From Rubrivivax sp. (GTDB lineage Bacteria; Pseudomonadota; Gammaproteobacteria; Burkholderiales; Burkholderiaceae_C): a stretch of DNA of 64,000 nucleotides. This document shows, one piece after another, positions 9,007 through 17,606 of this stretch. The stretch covers positions 163,237 to 227,236 of the forward strand of contig JAURZM010000020.1 in the NCBI GenBank assembly GCA_030653385.1. The letters run 5' to 3'. Position numbers and translations under genes: made by a program. The notes beneath the pieces are model-generated. The model searched no databases, was not told the origin of the DNA, and saw only the letters and a list, made by a program, of their open reading frames with translations. Within the stretch, counting starts at the first letter, position 1, and the number at the start of each line of letters is the position of its first letter.

Positions 9007-9047
9007 ATCCACCCGCCAAGGCCGAAAGCAGCGATCGAGGGCTACCC

Positions 9048-10682
9048 TTGACTGCCTTGACCGACGCACCCCCCACCCAGACGCTGGACAGCGAGCTGGC
9101 CGCTGCCATGGCCGCGGCTGCCGAACCCGGTACCAACCCCGAAGCCGGCCTGCGCGCCGCGCGGCGGGCTTTGTCGTGGGCGACCCAGCTGCAGCGCAGC
9201 GCCGACGAAGCCGCGGCCCAGGCCTGGGCCTGCACCCACCTGTCGCGCATGGGGCGCCATGCCGAGATGCTGGCGCAGTCGCGTTTTGTGCTGCCGCGAC
9301 TGACCGAAGCGCAGCAGCGGGGGCTGCGGCGCGAGCTGCTGCGCTTCATGACGCTGAGCGCCAGCGAGATCGGCGCCTTCGACGTGGCACTGGACGCCGC
9401 GCACGAGCTGTCGCAGGTCTCGCGTGACAGCGGCACGTCCAACGACGCGCTGGCGGCCGCTTTTTTGTTGGCGGTGTGCATCGAGCGCATGGGCGACTCC
9501 TGGCAGGCCGTGCGGCTGCTGACCGAAGCGCTGGCTGCCTATGGCGAGGCCGCGCCCAGCCACCCCGTGTTGGTGGCGACCAATGCCGTCTGCGCCATCA
9601 ACCTGGGCATGGCCCACCGCCTGCGCGACACCGGTGCCGACGAAGAGCTGCAAACCACCCTGGCCAGCGGCCGCCGGCAGGGTGATCGGGCACTGGCGCT
9701 GCTGGCCCTGGTGCCCGGAGACACCTACGAAGTGGCCGTGCCCGGCAACCTGGGCGAAACGCTGTTGCTGCAAGGGCATGTCGACGCAGCACGCCCCTTG
9801 CTCCTGGAAGCGCTGGAATTGGCCAGCGCGCGTGGACTGAAAGCCCATGCCTGGCGTGTACGCACTTCGTTGGCCGACTGGACCCTGGCCGCCGGTGACG
9901 CCGGCCATGCTCGCCAGCTGGTGTTGGGCCTGATTGCCGAGATGGGGGATGGTGCGCCGCAGCAAACGGCCATCCGCGCCCATGACTCGGCTTACCGCAG
10001 CTGCCGCGCGCTGGGCTTGTACGAAGAAGCGCTGCGGCACCTGGAAACCGCCGAGCGCATCGACCGCCAGCGCACCACGTCGCAGCTGCGTTCGCAGTCG
10101 CAGCTGTTCGTGACGCGCGGCGAAGCCGACCGCGCCCGCGCCCAGGCCGACCTGGCCCACGCCGACGCGGCCTGGCAGCGCCAGCGTGCGGCCGAATACG
10201 CCGCCGCCGCCGAGCGGGACGCGCTCACCGGGCTGGGCAACCGCCGCCACCTGGAACGCCGCTGTGCCGAACTGCTGCCGGCGCTGGCGAAGGAGGGTGC
10301 CGCGGTGTCGCTGGCGCTGCTGGACGTGGACCACTTCAAGCTCGTCAACGACACCCACGGCCATGCTGCCGGCGACCAGGTGCTGGTGCAGCTGGCTCAG
10401 CTGCTGCGCGAAAACACCCGCACCGGCGACGTGCTGGCGCGCCATGGCGGCGAAGAATTTGTGATCGTGTTGCCGGGCATGCCGCTGCAGCGTGCGGCCG
10501 AAGTCTGCGAACGCCTGCGCGAACGCGTGGCCGCCCACGACTGGGCCCTGACCGGTGGCGTGACCGTCAGCATCGGCCTGGTGGCATCACCCCCGCATGA
10601 GCTGCGGGCGCTGCTGCAACGGGCCGACGAAGCGATGTACCGCGCCAAGCGCGACGGCCGCAACAGCGTGGTCGTGGCCTGA
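9048..10682 (+). CDS. diguanylate cyclase with N-terminal helical repeats
   Basis: 544 residues from a TTG start with GAGGG about 6 bases upstream. Residues 1-370 are alpha-helical and TPR-like (repeated Ala/Leu-rich helices, such as NLGETLLLQGHVDAARPLLLEAL), followed by a short coiled linker and a C-terminal GGDEF domain (about 390-544). The active-site motif is GGEEF (467-471), and the inhibitory I-site RxxD (Arg458-Asp461) lies exactly five residues before it, so an active, product-inhibited c-di-GMP synthase is expected. No membrane segments or signal peptide are seen, so it is cytoplasmic. The TPR-like sensor probably reports a protein partner. Confidence 0.92.
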   Translation: MTALTDAPPTQTLDSELAAAMAAAAEPGTNPEAGLRAARRALSWATQLQRSADEAAAQAWACTHLSRMGRHAEMLAQSRFVLPRLTEAQQRGLRRELLRFMTLSASEIGAFDVALDAAHELSQVSRDSGTSNDALAAAFLLAVCIERMGDSWQAVRLLTEALAAYGEAAPSHPVLVATNAVCAINLGMAHRLRDTGADEELQTTLASGRRQGDRALALLALVPGDTYEVAVPGNLGETLLLQGHVDAARPLLLEALELASARGLKAHAWRVRTSLADWTLAAGDAGHARQLVLGLIAEMGDGAPQQTAIRAHDSAYRSCRALGLYEEALRHLETAERIDRQRTTSQLRSQSQLFVTRGEADRARAQADLAHADAAWQRQRAAEYAAAAERDALTGLGNRRHLERRCAELLPALAKEGAAVSLALLDVDHFKLVNDTHGHAAGDQVLVQLAQLLRENTRTGDVLARHGGEEFVIVLPGMPLQRAAEVCERLRERVAAHDWALTGGVTVSIGLVASPPHELRALLQRADEAMYRAKRDGRNSVVVA

Positions 10683-10705
10683 AGGCTTGAGCGCTCAACT
10701 CTCGC

Positions 10706-12619
10706 TCAGGTCCCGATCACCCCGCCGTCCAGCTTGCGGATCACCACCGTGGCGCTGCGCGGCCGGCCCACCGGGCTGAAGTCGGGCCAGTTCGAATACA
10801 GGCGCGGGTTGTCGGTGCCGTCGCGTTTGATGCCGCTGCCCGGGTGCTGGATGTTGACGAACATCGTGCGGCCGTCGGGTGTCCAGGTGGCGCCGGTGAG
10901 TTCACTGCGCATCGGCCCCACCAGAAAACGCCGCACCTCGCCGGTGGCCGGGTTGCAGGCCAGCAGCTGGTTGTTGCCCATGCGCAGGGTCTCCGCGTGG
11001 CCGACCGAGGTGTCGGTGCCGATCCACAGCAGGCCCTGGGCGTCGAAGGCGATGGTGTCGGGGCCGGCAAAGATGTCGCCCTGGATGTTGCCCTTGGCTT
11101 CGGGGCGTTCATTGGCCGGATCACCGGCCAGCAGCAGGTGGTTCCACTCGAAGCGCTCGCCGGAGAAGTCGCCTTCTTCCTTCCAGCGGATGATCTGCCC
11201 CATCAGGTTGTTGGCCCGCGGGTTGGCCGCATCCACACCCGGAAAACCGGCAGCGCCGCGGCTGGTGTTGTTGGTCAACGTGCAGTAGACCCAGCGTGTG
11301 CGCTCGTCGATGGCCACCCACTCGGGGCGGTCCATCTTGGTGGCGCCCAGTGTGTCCGATGCCTGGCGGGCCTTGATCAGCACCTCGCCCTGGTCGGCAA
11401 AGCCATTGGCTGCGGTCAGCGGGCCCTGGCCCTGCACCAGCGGTATCCAGCGGCCGGTGCCGTCGGCATCGAAGCGCGCCACGAAGAGCGTGCCGTGGTC
11501 CAGCAGCGTGGCGTTGGCCTGCGCCGCTGTCTTGCCGTTGCCGGCGGGTGCGATCTTGTCGCGGCTGACGAACTTGTAGATGTACTCAAAACGCGCGTCT
11601 TCGCCCGAGTAAACCACCGCGCGGCCGTCCTGCGTGACCGCCACCGAGGCACCTTCATGCACGGCGCGGCCCAGCGCGGTGCGCTTGACGGGGGTGCTGC
11701 CGGGGTCCATCGGGTCGACTTCGACGATCCAGCCGAAGCGGTTGGGTTCGTTGGGGTTGCGCACGGTGTCGAAGCGCGGGTCGTGTTCGGGCCAGCGGTA
11801 CCAGGTGGCCTTGCGGATGCCCCAGCGGCGTTCGTGTGCGGTGGGTGTGTCGGCGGCGGTGAAGTAGTTGTGGAAGTTCTCTTCACCCGACAGGTAGGTG
11901 CCCCAGGGTGTCTTGCCGCTGGCGCAGTTGTTCAGCGTGCCCAGCACCGTGCGGCCTTCGGGGTCGGCCGCGGTTTTCATCAGCACGTGGCCGGCCGCCG
12001 GCCCGCCGATGGTGATGGGCGTGTTGGCGGTGATGCGGCGGGCGTAGCGCGAAGGCCGCACCATCTGCCACCCTTGTGCTTTCTGCTCGACCTCGATCAC
12101 CGTGATGCCGTGCGCGGCCTGGCTCTTGGCCACCTTGTCGGCGGTCCAGGGCTGCTGTCCGTCGGGGTGCAGCAGGCCCTCGTCGGTGTATTCCTGGTTC
12201 AGCGCCAAGAGGCCGCGGCGCGAGCCGTCCAGCGCGTAGTAGTGGATGCCGTCGTGGTGCATGCCCATCTGCACCGCCTGCTCGGCGGCGGTGTTGCTGG
12301 CATCAAAGCGGAAGGCCGGCATGTTGCCGGCGATGCCCACCGGTTCACCCCAGGGCGCCAGCACCTCGGCGGTGTAACCCTCGGGCACGCTGATGCGGTC
12401 CACGCTGGTGGCGGGAACGGACTTGAAACCCATCGTCGCGCCGGTGGTGTGGGCCGTGGTCGTGCAGCCCGCGAGCGGGCCCATCGACCCCAGCAGGCCG
12501 GCCAGCGAAACGCCCAGCCCGCCGCGCAAGATGGTGCGGCGCGCCGGGTCGGACACGTCGTGGATGCTCAGGTTGGCGGACCGGTTGCTGTCCTCCATGT
12601 CGGAAAAGTCCTTGGCCAT
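10706..12619 (-). CDS. phoX: PhoX-type (DUF839) alkaline phosphatase, Tat-exported
   Basis: 637 residues. It starts at the ATG at 12619 behind AAGAGAG. The N-terminal region has a twin-arginine motif (ARRTILRGG, about residues 27-35) followed by a hydrophobic stretch ending LAGC, so it is probably Tat-exported and possibly lipidated. The body matches the PhoX/DUF839 beta-propeller family (GTLNNCASGKTPWGTYLSGEE, followed by EGASVAVTQDGR and YSGED). PhoX enzymes are calcium/iron phosphatases releasing phosphate from organic esters in the periplasm. No pho regulon neighbours or clear Pho box are seen. It is convergent with the diguanylate cyclase. Confidence 0.85.
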   Translation of the reverse strand: MAKDFSDMEDSNRSANLSIHDVSDPARRTILRGGLGVSLAGLLGSMGPLAGCTTTAHTTGATMGFKSVPATSVDRISVPEGYTAEVLAPWGEPVGIAGNMPAFRFDASNTAAEQAVQMGMHHDGIHYYALDGSRRGLLALNQEYTDEGLLHPDGQQPWTADKVAKSQAAHGITVIEVEQKAQGWQMVRPSRYARRITANTPITIGGPAAGHVLMKTAADPEGRTVLGTLNNCASGKTPWGTYLSGEENFHNYFTAADTPTAHERRWGIRKATWYRWPEHDPRFDTVRNPNEPNRFGWIVEVDPMDPGSTPVKRTALGRAVHEGASVAVTQDGRAVVYSGEDARFEYIYKFVSRDKIAPAGNGKTAAQANATLLDHGTLFVARFDADGTGRWIPLVQGQGPLTAANGFADQGEVLIKARQASDTLGATKMDRPEWVAIDERTRWVYCTLTNNTSRGAAGFPGVDAANPRANNLMGQIIRWKEEGDFSGERFEWNHLLLAGDPANERPEAKGNIQGDIFAGPDTIAFDAQGLLWIGTDTSVGHAETLRMGNNQLLACNPATGEVRRFLVGPMRSELTGATWTPDGRTMFVNIQHPGSGIKRDGTDNPRLYSNWPDFSPVGRPRSATVVIRKLDGGVIGT

Positions 12620-12720
12620 GTGCTCTCTTGGGTGCTGATTCGTCGGGGATCTCGCCGCCCATTCTGGGCCGTGTGGCGCGACGCCCGGCTGACCAGGGCC
12701 TTGGCGCCGCGCTGGGCCAC

Positions 12721-13818
12721 TCAGGCCGTGGCGGCCTGCGGCGGCGCCGTGGCGCGGCGCGGCTGCGTCAGGGCGCCGATCAGCCACAGCAGCAAGACGA
12801 TGCCCGCCGCACCGGCCGCCTGTTCGCCCAGGCTCAGCCGGTGCGCAAACCACAGGAAGACGCTGGTGGCACCCAGCACCGCCAGGAAAAGCCCCGCCGC
12901 GGTGAACAGCGCGGCGCGGCTCACGGGCGGGTCGTAAAGCTGCACCGCGGCGATGTCGAAATCGGCCTTGGGCCAGCGCGTGGCCACGTCGGCCGGCCGC
13001 CAGCCGGGCGGTTTGAGCCAGACCCGCAGCTTGTCGGCCCAGGCAGCGGCGCGCCAGCTGTCCTGCAGCAGATCGCGGTAGACCTGCAGGTTGGCCCACA
13101 CCGGGTTCCAGCTGCGCAGCGGCGAGCGTGTGCCGTAGACGATGGGCTCACGGTCGTCATCTTCGGCGAAGCTGCCGAACAGGCGGTCCCACACGATCAG
13201 GATGCCGCCGTAGTTCTTGTCCAGGTAACGGTCGTTCACCGCGTGGTGCACGCGGTGGTTGCTGGGGCTGCAGAACCAGCGGTCGAACCAGCCCAGCTTG
13301 CCGATCTGCTGCGTGTGCACCCAGTACTGGTACAGCAGGTCGACGAGCGCGACCACGCCAAACACCAGCGGCGGCACACCGGCCACTGCCATTGGCAGGT
13401 AGAACAGCCAGACCAGCAAAAAGCCACTGCTGGTCTGGCGCAGCGCGGTGGACAGGTTGTAGTCCTCGCTCTGGTGGTGCACCGCATGTGCCGCCCACAG
13501 CACCGCCACGCGGTGGCCGGCGCGGTGCTGCCAGTAATAGCAGAAGTCGTAGAACAGCAGCGCAAAGAGCCACACCCACAGCGCGTCGGCCGGCAGCCGG
13601 GTCAGCGCCACGTGCTCGTAAGCCAGCGTGTAGACCCCGATGCGCAGCAGCTTGCCAAACACACCGGTGACCTGGCTCATCACGCCCAGGCCGATGCTGT
13701 TGATGGCGTCGTTCAGGCGGTAGGTGTTGCGGCCTCGGGCCATGCCGACGGCAAATTCCAGCGCGATGAGCAGCAGGAAAACGGGTGTCGCCAGGACGAT
13801 GATCTGTGCGCCGGTCAT
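12721..13818 (-). CDS. sterol desaturase / fatty-acid hydroxylase family membrane protein
   Basis: 365 residues with 6 or more hydrophobic segments. The three histidine boxes of the di-iron membrane hydroxylase superfamily are seen: HRAGH (98-102), HAVHH (111-115) and NHRVHH (187-192). These enzymes oxidise C-H bonds of lipids or sterols at the membrane; bacterial members often act on fatty acids, ether lipids or carotenoids, and the substrate here is unknown. The C-terminal 80 residues add two more membrane spans. It lies 101 bases upstream of phoX on the same strand and may share a transcript with it. Confidence 0.87.
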   Translation of the reverse strand: MTGAQIIVLATPVFLLLIALEFAVGMARGRNTYRLNDAINSIGLGVMSQVTGVFGKLLRIGVYTLAYEHVALTRLPADALWVWLFALLFYDFCYYWQHRAGHRVAVLWAAHAVHHQSEDYNLSTALRQTSSGFLLVWLFYLPMAVAGVPPLVFGVVALVDLLYQYWVHTQQIGKLGWFDRWFCSPSNHRVHHAVNDRYLDKNYGGILIVWDRLFGSFAEDDDREPIVYGTRSPLRSWNPVWANLQVYRDLLQDSWRAAAWADKLRVWLKPPGWRPADVATRWPKADFDIAAVQLYDPPVSRAALFTAAGLFLAVLGATSVFLWFAHRLSLGEQAAGAAGIVLLLWLIGALTQPRRATAPPQAATA

Positions 13819-13899
13819 GTCAGGATCTGCTCACTCGCATTGGCAATGTTCACGGTTGCTCGGGCGTTCACGGTCGGGGCGGCTCAAGTTCGCCCGGGA

Positions 13900-13916
13900 T
13901 TCGGACGACATCCGAA
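13900..13916. promoter_or_regulatory. operator-like dyad TTCGGA-N5-TCCGAA
   Basis: Perfect 6-bp inverted repeat with 5-base spacer in the 187-base divergent region between the sterol-desaturase-family gene and the lipoprotein gene. Size and symmetry fit a dimeric regulator site; no regulator is adjacent. Confidence 0.3.
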
Positions 13917-14005
13917 CCATGCCGCCCGACCGGGTTGGCGTCGCCCCGGGAAAACACCCGCTCCACTGCCTGCACGCGGCCAGCCGTGCCGTGAAAGGTC
14001 GAACC

Positions 14006-15991
14006 ATGCCGTCTGCCCATACCCAATTCGGTGCCGTGCTGAATCAACCCCTGCGCCTGACCGCCATGTGTTTCGTCGCTGGCCTTGCGCTCGCGGCTTG
14101 TGGCGGAGGTGGCGGCGAAGCAGCAGCGCCGCCTGCCGCGCCGGTCACACCCGCGCCCGGGGTCAGCACCCTGAGCGGCAGCGTCGCCGTCGGCGCGCCG
14201 ATGACCGACGGCCGGCTGCGTGTGCTGGACGCCAATGGCGCCGTGGTGGCGGCCGACGTGGCCATTGCAGCCGATGGCAGCTACCCCGCGGTCACGCTCA
14301 GCGGCCCGGCGCCGTGGCGACTGGAAGCCTGCGGCTACACCGGCGCCACCTTCCAGTGCCTGTACTCGGTGGCCCAGGCCGCTGGCACCGCCCACGTGAC
14401 ACCGCTGACCACCGCCGTGATGCTGCTGGCCAGCGGCCAGAGCCCCGACAGCCTGATGAGCGGCAGCGCCGCAGCGCTGAACAGCACGTCGCTGGCCACC
14501 GCCCAGCACACGTTGCGCACCGGCCTGGCGCCGGTGCTGGCCGACGCTGGCGTGAGCACCAGCTTCGACCTGGTCTCGGGCAACCTGAGTGCAGGCTCGC
14601 GCACCGGCTACGACCGTGTGCTGGACGCTGTGGGTGTGAGCACGGGAGTTGATACCCAGGCCTTTGTGCAGATCGTGCCGCGCCTGGGCAGCGGCAACCT
14701 GTACATCGAACAAGGCAGTGCCACGCTGGGCACGCTGGCCACCGACAGCGCCGCGGCCCAACTGCCCTTGGCCGGTCTGGAAGACCTGTTCAAGAACATG
14801 ACCGCGGCCATTCGCACGGCGGCCACCTGCACCGATGCCACCACCGGCCTGGCGGCATCGCTGGCCAGCGATGCGACCTTCTCCAACGACGAAGGCGCGC
14901 CCCTGGTCGGCCCCGCTGCGGTGGGCGCTGCCTTGTGTGGTTTCCTTGGCGGTGGCCACGGCGAACCCGTGCGCCTGGGTTCACGTTTCCTGAGCCCGAC
15001 GCTGGGTCGCTGCGACTTCAGCGGCAGCGTGCCGGTCTGTGGCGTGAGCTTCGCGCTGCAGGGCACTGACGGCGCCATCGAGGCGGTGGGTCAGGGCATG
15101 GGTGTCAGCTACACCGGCAGCGGCTGGAAGTTCAAGGGCGATCTGCTGCCCTTGGCCATCCATGCCAGCGCCCGTGTTCAGCGTGACCGCCGTGTCGACG
15201 GCAGCGTGGTGGTGGACAGCTACTCACGTGCGCTGGCCTTCGAGATCCCGGCGCTCAGTGGTCTGGCCTGCGCCCGTGTGTCTCAGCGCGACGGCGCTGG
15301 TGCTGCGGTGACACTGGCCTACTACAAGCCCCACGCGGGCGGCGGTGCACGCAGCCTGTCGGCCTGGCGCACCGACCACGACGGCGCCAGCCGCAGCCTG
15401 GACCCGGCGGCAGGTTTCACCCGCAACAGCGACGACAGCTGGTTGATGCTGCCGCAGGGCGAAGCGGGCGACACGGCCGTGCGCAACTTCTTCCGCGGTG
15501 GCCGCAGCGTCACCGTCGCGCTCTTCAGCAACAGCGACTGCAACACGCCCTTCAACGTGGGCTCACGCCACACCTTCGAGGTGGACGTTGCCGGCGTGCC
15601 GCCGGTCTGGTCCGCGCTGCCCGGCCTGCCCTGGCCGAGCCTGAACGACAGCTCGCAGGCAGCCTTGCGCAGCTTGACCGTGGCGGCATCCAGCAGCTGG
15701 AGTTTCAGCGCCAGCTGGACCGTGGCACGTGGCAGCATCGGTGTCGACGGCCTGGCCTTCTGCAGCGACCGTGCGCTGTGCGGCGAAGGCGACAGCGGGC
15801 GCCTGGGCGAAAGCGGCCTGCGTGGCGCGGCCACCAGCGGCAGCGTGACCCTGCGCACCGGCACGCAGGCGCTGGCGGTGGGTGACTACAAGATGCTGGC
15901 CATCTACGGCGGCCTGGGTGACGGCACCGGCCTGCAGAGCAACCACATGAGCTGCCCGGCCGTGGCCGCCGGCCTGGCCTGCGAGAACTGA
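14006..15991 (+). CDS. large lipoprotein of unknown function
   Basis: 661 residues from the ATG at 14006 with AAAGG upstream. The signal peptide ends in the lipobox LAAC (near residue 32), followed by a Gly run and an Ala/Pro-rich linker, so an outer-membrane or periplasmic lipoprotein is expected. Residues about 55-110 (GSVAVGAPMTDGRLRVLDANG) resemble a carboxypeptidase-regulatory-like beta sandwich. The remainder is Ser/Ala/Gly-rich with several paired cysteines and no domain I recognise. It is divergently transcribed from the sterol-desaturase-family gene and followed after 32 bases by an SDR gene. Confidence 0.7.
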   Translation: MPSAHTQFGAVLNQPLRLTAMCFVAGLALAACGGGGGEAAAPPAAPVTPAPGVSTLSGSVAVGAPMTDGRLRVLDANGAVVAADVAIAADGSYPAVTLSGPAPWRLEACGYTGATFQCLYSVAQAAGTAHVTPLTTAVMLLASGQSPDSLMSGSAAALNSTSLATAQHTLRTGLAPVLADAGVSTSFDLVSGNLSAGSRTGYDRVLDAVGVSTGVDTQAFVQIVPRLGSGNLYIEQGSATLGTLATDSAAAQLPLAGLEDLFKNMTAAIRTAATCTDATTGLAASLASDATFSNDEGAPLVGPAAVGAALCGFLGGGHGEPVRLGSRFLSPTLGRCDFSGSVPVCGVSFALQGTDGAIEAVGQGMGVSYTGSGWKFKGDLLPLAIHASARVQRDRRVDGSVVVDSYSRALAFEIPALSGLACARVSQRDGAGAAVTLAYYKPHAGGGARSLSAWRTDHDGASRSLDPAAGFTRNSDDSWLMLPQGEAGDTAVRNFFRGGRSVTVALFSNSDCNTPFNVGSRHTFEVDVAGVPPVWSALPGLPWPSLNDSSQAALRSLTVAASSSWSFSASWTVARGSIGVDGLAFCSDRALCGEGDSGRLGESGLRGAATSGSVTLRTGTQALAVGDYKMLAIYGGLGDGTGLQSNHMSCPAVAAGLACEN

Positions 15992-16002
15992 AGCCTTGAC
16001 TG

Positions 16003-16023
16003 GCCGGGGATAACATCCCCGGC
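16003..16023 (+). promoter_or_regulatory. hairpin abutting the SDR start codon
   Basis: Perfect 8-bp stem GCCGGGGA / TCCCCGGC with a 5-base loop, ending one base before the ATG at 16024. The only purine-rich ribosome-binding candidate (GGGGA, 16006-16010) lies inside the stem, so folding would hide it. It could equally be the end of the upstream lipoprotein transcript. Confidence 0.4.
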
Positions 16024-16779
16024 ATGAACAAGACCCTGTTGATCACCGGCGGCAGCCGCGGCATCGGCGCCGCTGCTGCCCGTTTGGCCGCGGCTCGTGG
16101 CTGGGACGTGGCCGTCAACTACACCCGCGACGCAGCCGCCGCTGAAGCCGTGGCCGCCGACGTGCGTGCTGCTGGCCGGCGCGCGCTGGTGCTGCAAGGC
16201 GACGTGGGCGTCGAAGCCGACGTGATGGCCTTGTTTGCCACCCTCGACCGCGAGTGGGGCCCGGGGCAGAGCCTGGCCGGCCTGGTCAACAACGCCGGTG
16301 TCGTGGACGTGGCCGCGCGGGTGGACGAGATGAGCGCGCAGCGCATCGAACGCATGTTTGCCATCAATGTCTTCGGTTCGATGTGGTGTGCACGCGAAGC
16401 GGTGCGGCGCATGAGCACGAAACACGGTGGTGCCGGCGGTGTCATCGTCAACCTGTCGTCGGCGGCAGCCAAGCTGGGCGCGGGTGGCCAGTACGTGGAC
16501 TACGCGGCGGCCAAGGGTGCCATCGACGCCTTCACGCTGGGACTTGCACGCGAAGTGGCAGCCGAAGGCATCCGTGTCAACGCGGTGCGGCCGGGCATCA
16601 TCGAAACCGACATTCACGCCAGTGGCGGCCAGCCCGGGCGCGCCGCCCAGATGGCGCCGCTGGTGCCCATGCAACGGGCGGGCAGCGCAGACGAAGTGGC
16701 GCAGGCCATCGTCTGGTTGTTGGGTGACGACAGCAGCTACACCACGGGCACGGTGCTTGACGTGACGGGTGGGCGCTGA
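16024..16779 (+). CDS. SDR-family oxidoreductase
   Basis: 251 residues, classical short-chain dehydrogenase. Seen: cofactor motif TGGSRGIG (8-15), NNAG (about 91-94), the catalytic serine in NLSSAAAK (about 145), and YAAAK (Tyr160, Lys164). An Asn-Tyr-Thr-Arg after beta2 suggests NADP preference. It ends with the YTTGTVLDVTGG segment usual for the family. The substrate cannot be inferred. The start codon directly follows a perfect hairpin. The downstream secreted-repeat gene is 37 bases away with its own ribosome binding site. Confidence 0.9.
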   Translation: MNKTLLITGGSRGIGAAAARLAAARGWDVAVNYTRDAAAAEAVAADVRAAGRRALVLQGDVGVEADVMALFATLDREWGPGQSLAGLVNNAGVVDVAARVDEMSAQRIERMFAINVFGSMWCAREAVRRMSTKHGGAGGVIVNLSSAAAKLGAGGQYVDYAAAKGAIDAFTLGLAREVAAEGIRVNAVRPGIIETDIHASGGQPGRAAQMAPLVPMQRAGSADEVAQAIVWLLGDDSSYTTGTVLDVTGGR

Positions 16780-16816
16780 ACGCGCCAGCAGTCAACTGCA
16801 ACTCAGGAGCGAGCCG

Positions 16817-17569
16817 ATGAACCCATCCCACTTTCTTGCCGTCGGTCGGCAGGCCGTCACGGGGGCGCTGGCAGCGCTGGCGTGCCTGGTGACGCTGTCT
16901 TTCGTGGCGCCGCAGCCGGCTTTGGCACAGGTCGAGGTCCAGTCCCAAGGCGGCTGGCAACGTTGTGCCGGCCAGGACGAAGTCTGCCGCTTCCCGGGCC
17001 CGGCGCTCGTGCGCTACGGCGCCGGTGGTCGGTATGCCTACAAGGTGGGCATGCACCGGCTCATCTGCGACCAGTACGAGTTTGGCGACCCCGCTTTCAA
17101 CCAACCCAAGGCCTGTGACTACAACCCCGACGTCAACGCCCAGCCCGGCACCGGTGGTGGCCCTGTGGGTGACAACTGGGTGCCTTGCGGCAGCGAAGGC
17201 GACACCTGCCACTTCAACGGCAGCGCCCGTGTGCGCTACGGTGTGGAGCACCGCTACGTCTACCGCAACGCGGTGAACAGCGTGCGCTGCAGCGCCGATG
17301 TATTTGGCGACCCGGCTTTCGGCACGCCCAAACGCTGCGAGTACCAGCAGCACGATTTCAGCGGTGGGGGCGGCGACGCCGGCTGGGACTACTGCGCCGG
17401 CGAAGGGGGAATTTGCCGCTTCAGTGGCGCTGGCGAGGTGCGCTATGGCGCCAAGGGCCGCTTCGTCAGCAAGCGGGCCATCAATGGCATGCCCTGCAGT
17501 GTCGAAGCCTTCGGGCGTGACCCGATCTTTGGCGAACGCAAGAGCTGCTTCGTGCGCCAGCGGCCCTGA
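16817..17569 (+). CDS. secreted protein of three cysteine-rich repeats
   Basis: 250 residues behind AGGAG. The N-terminal signal peptide ends APQPALAQ (about residue 38). The mature part is three tandem modules of about 60-65 residues, each built as W..C...E.. C.F.G...VRYG....Y.Y/V.K.......C....FGDP.F...K.C. The positions are roughly 46-102, 120-178 and 186-245, with four cysteines per repeat, so two disulphides per module are likely. I recall similar VRYGA...FGDP modules appended to secreted glycosidases and lectin-like proteins, so carbohydrate binding is possible, but here no catalytic domain is attached. It is convergent with the giant CHAT gene. Confidence 0.75.
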   Translation: MNPSHFLAVGRQAVTGALAALACLVTLSFVAPQPALAQVEVQSQGGWQRCAGQDEVCRFPGPALVRYGAGGRYAYKVGMHRLICDQYEFGDPAFNQPKACDYNPDVNAQPGTGGGPVGDNWVPCGSEGDTCHFNGSARVRYGVEHRYVYRNAVNSVRCSADVFGDPAFGTPKRCEYQQHDFSGGGGDAGWDYCAGEGGICRFSGAGEVRYGAKGRFVSKRAINGMPCSVEAFGRDPIFGERKSCFVRQRP

Positions 17570-17575
17570 AGCGCG

Positions 17576-17590
17576 GGCCGCCGAGCGGCC
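17576..17590. terminator. short hairpin between convergent genes
   Basis: Arms GGCCGC / GCGGCC with a 3-base loop in the 37-base gap between the secreted-repeat gene and the CHAT gene. No T run, hence low confidence. Confidence 0.3.
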
Positions 17591-17606
17591 TGCCCTGTTG
17601 CCGCCG

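Noticed and set aside
10687..10698. Perfect palindrome TTGAGCGCTCAA between the cyclase and phoX genes as a terminator
   Set aside because: It has no loop-forming spacer and no T run; a 12-bp palindrome alone is too weak to call.
10844..12937. Long plus-strand frame opposite phoX
   Set aside because: No recognisable protein features and no ribosome site; the minus strand carries a full Tat-exported PhoX-type protein.
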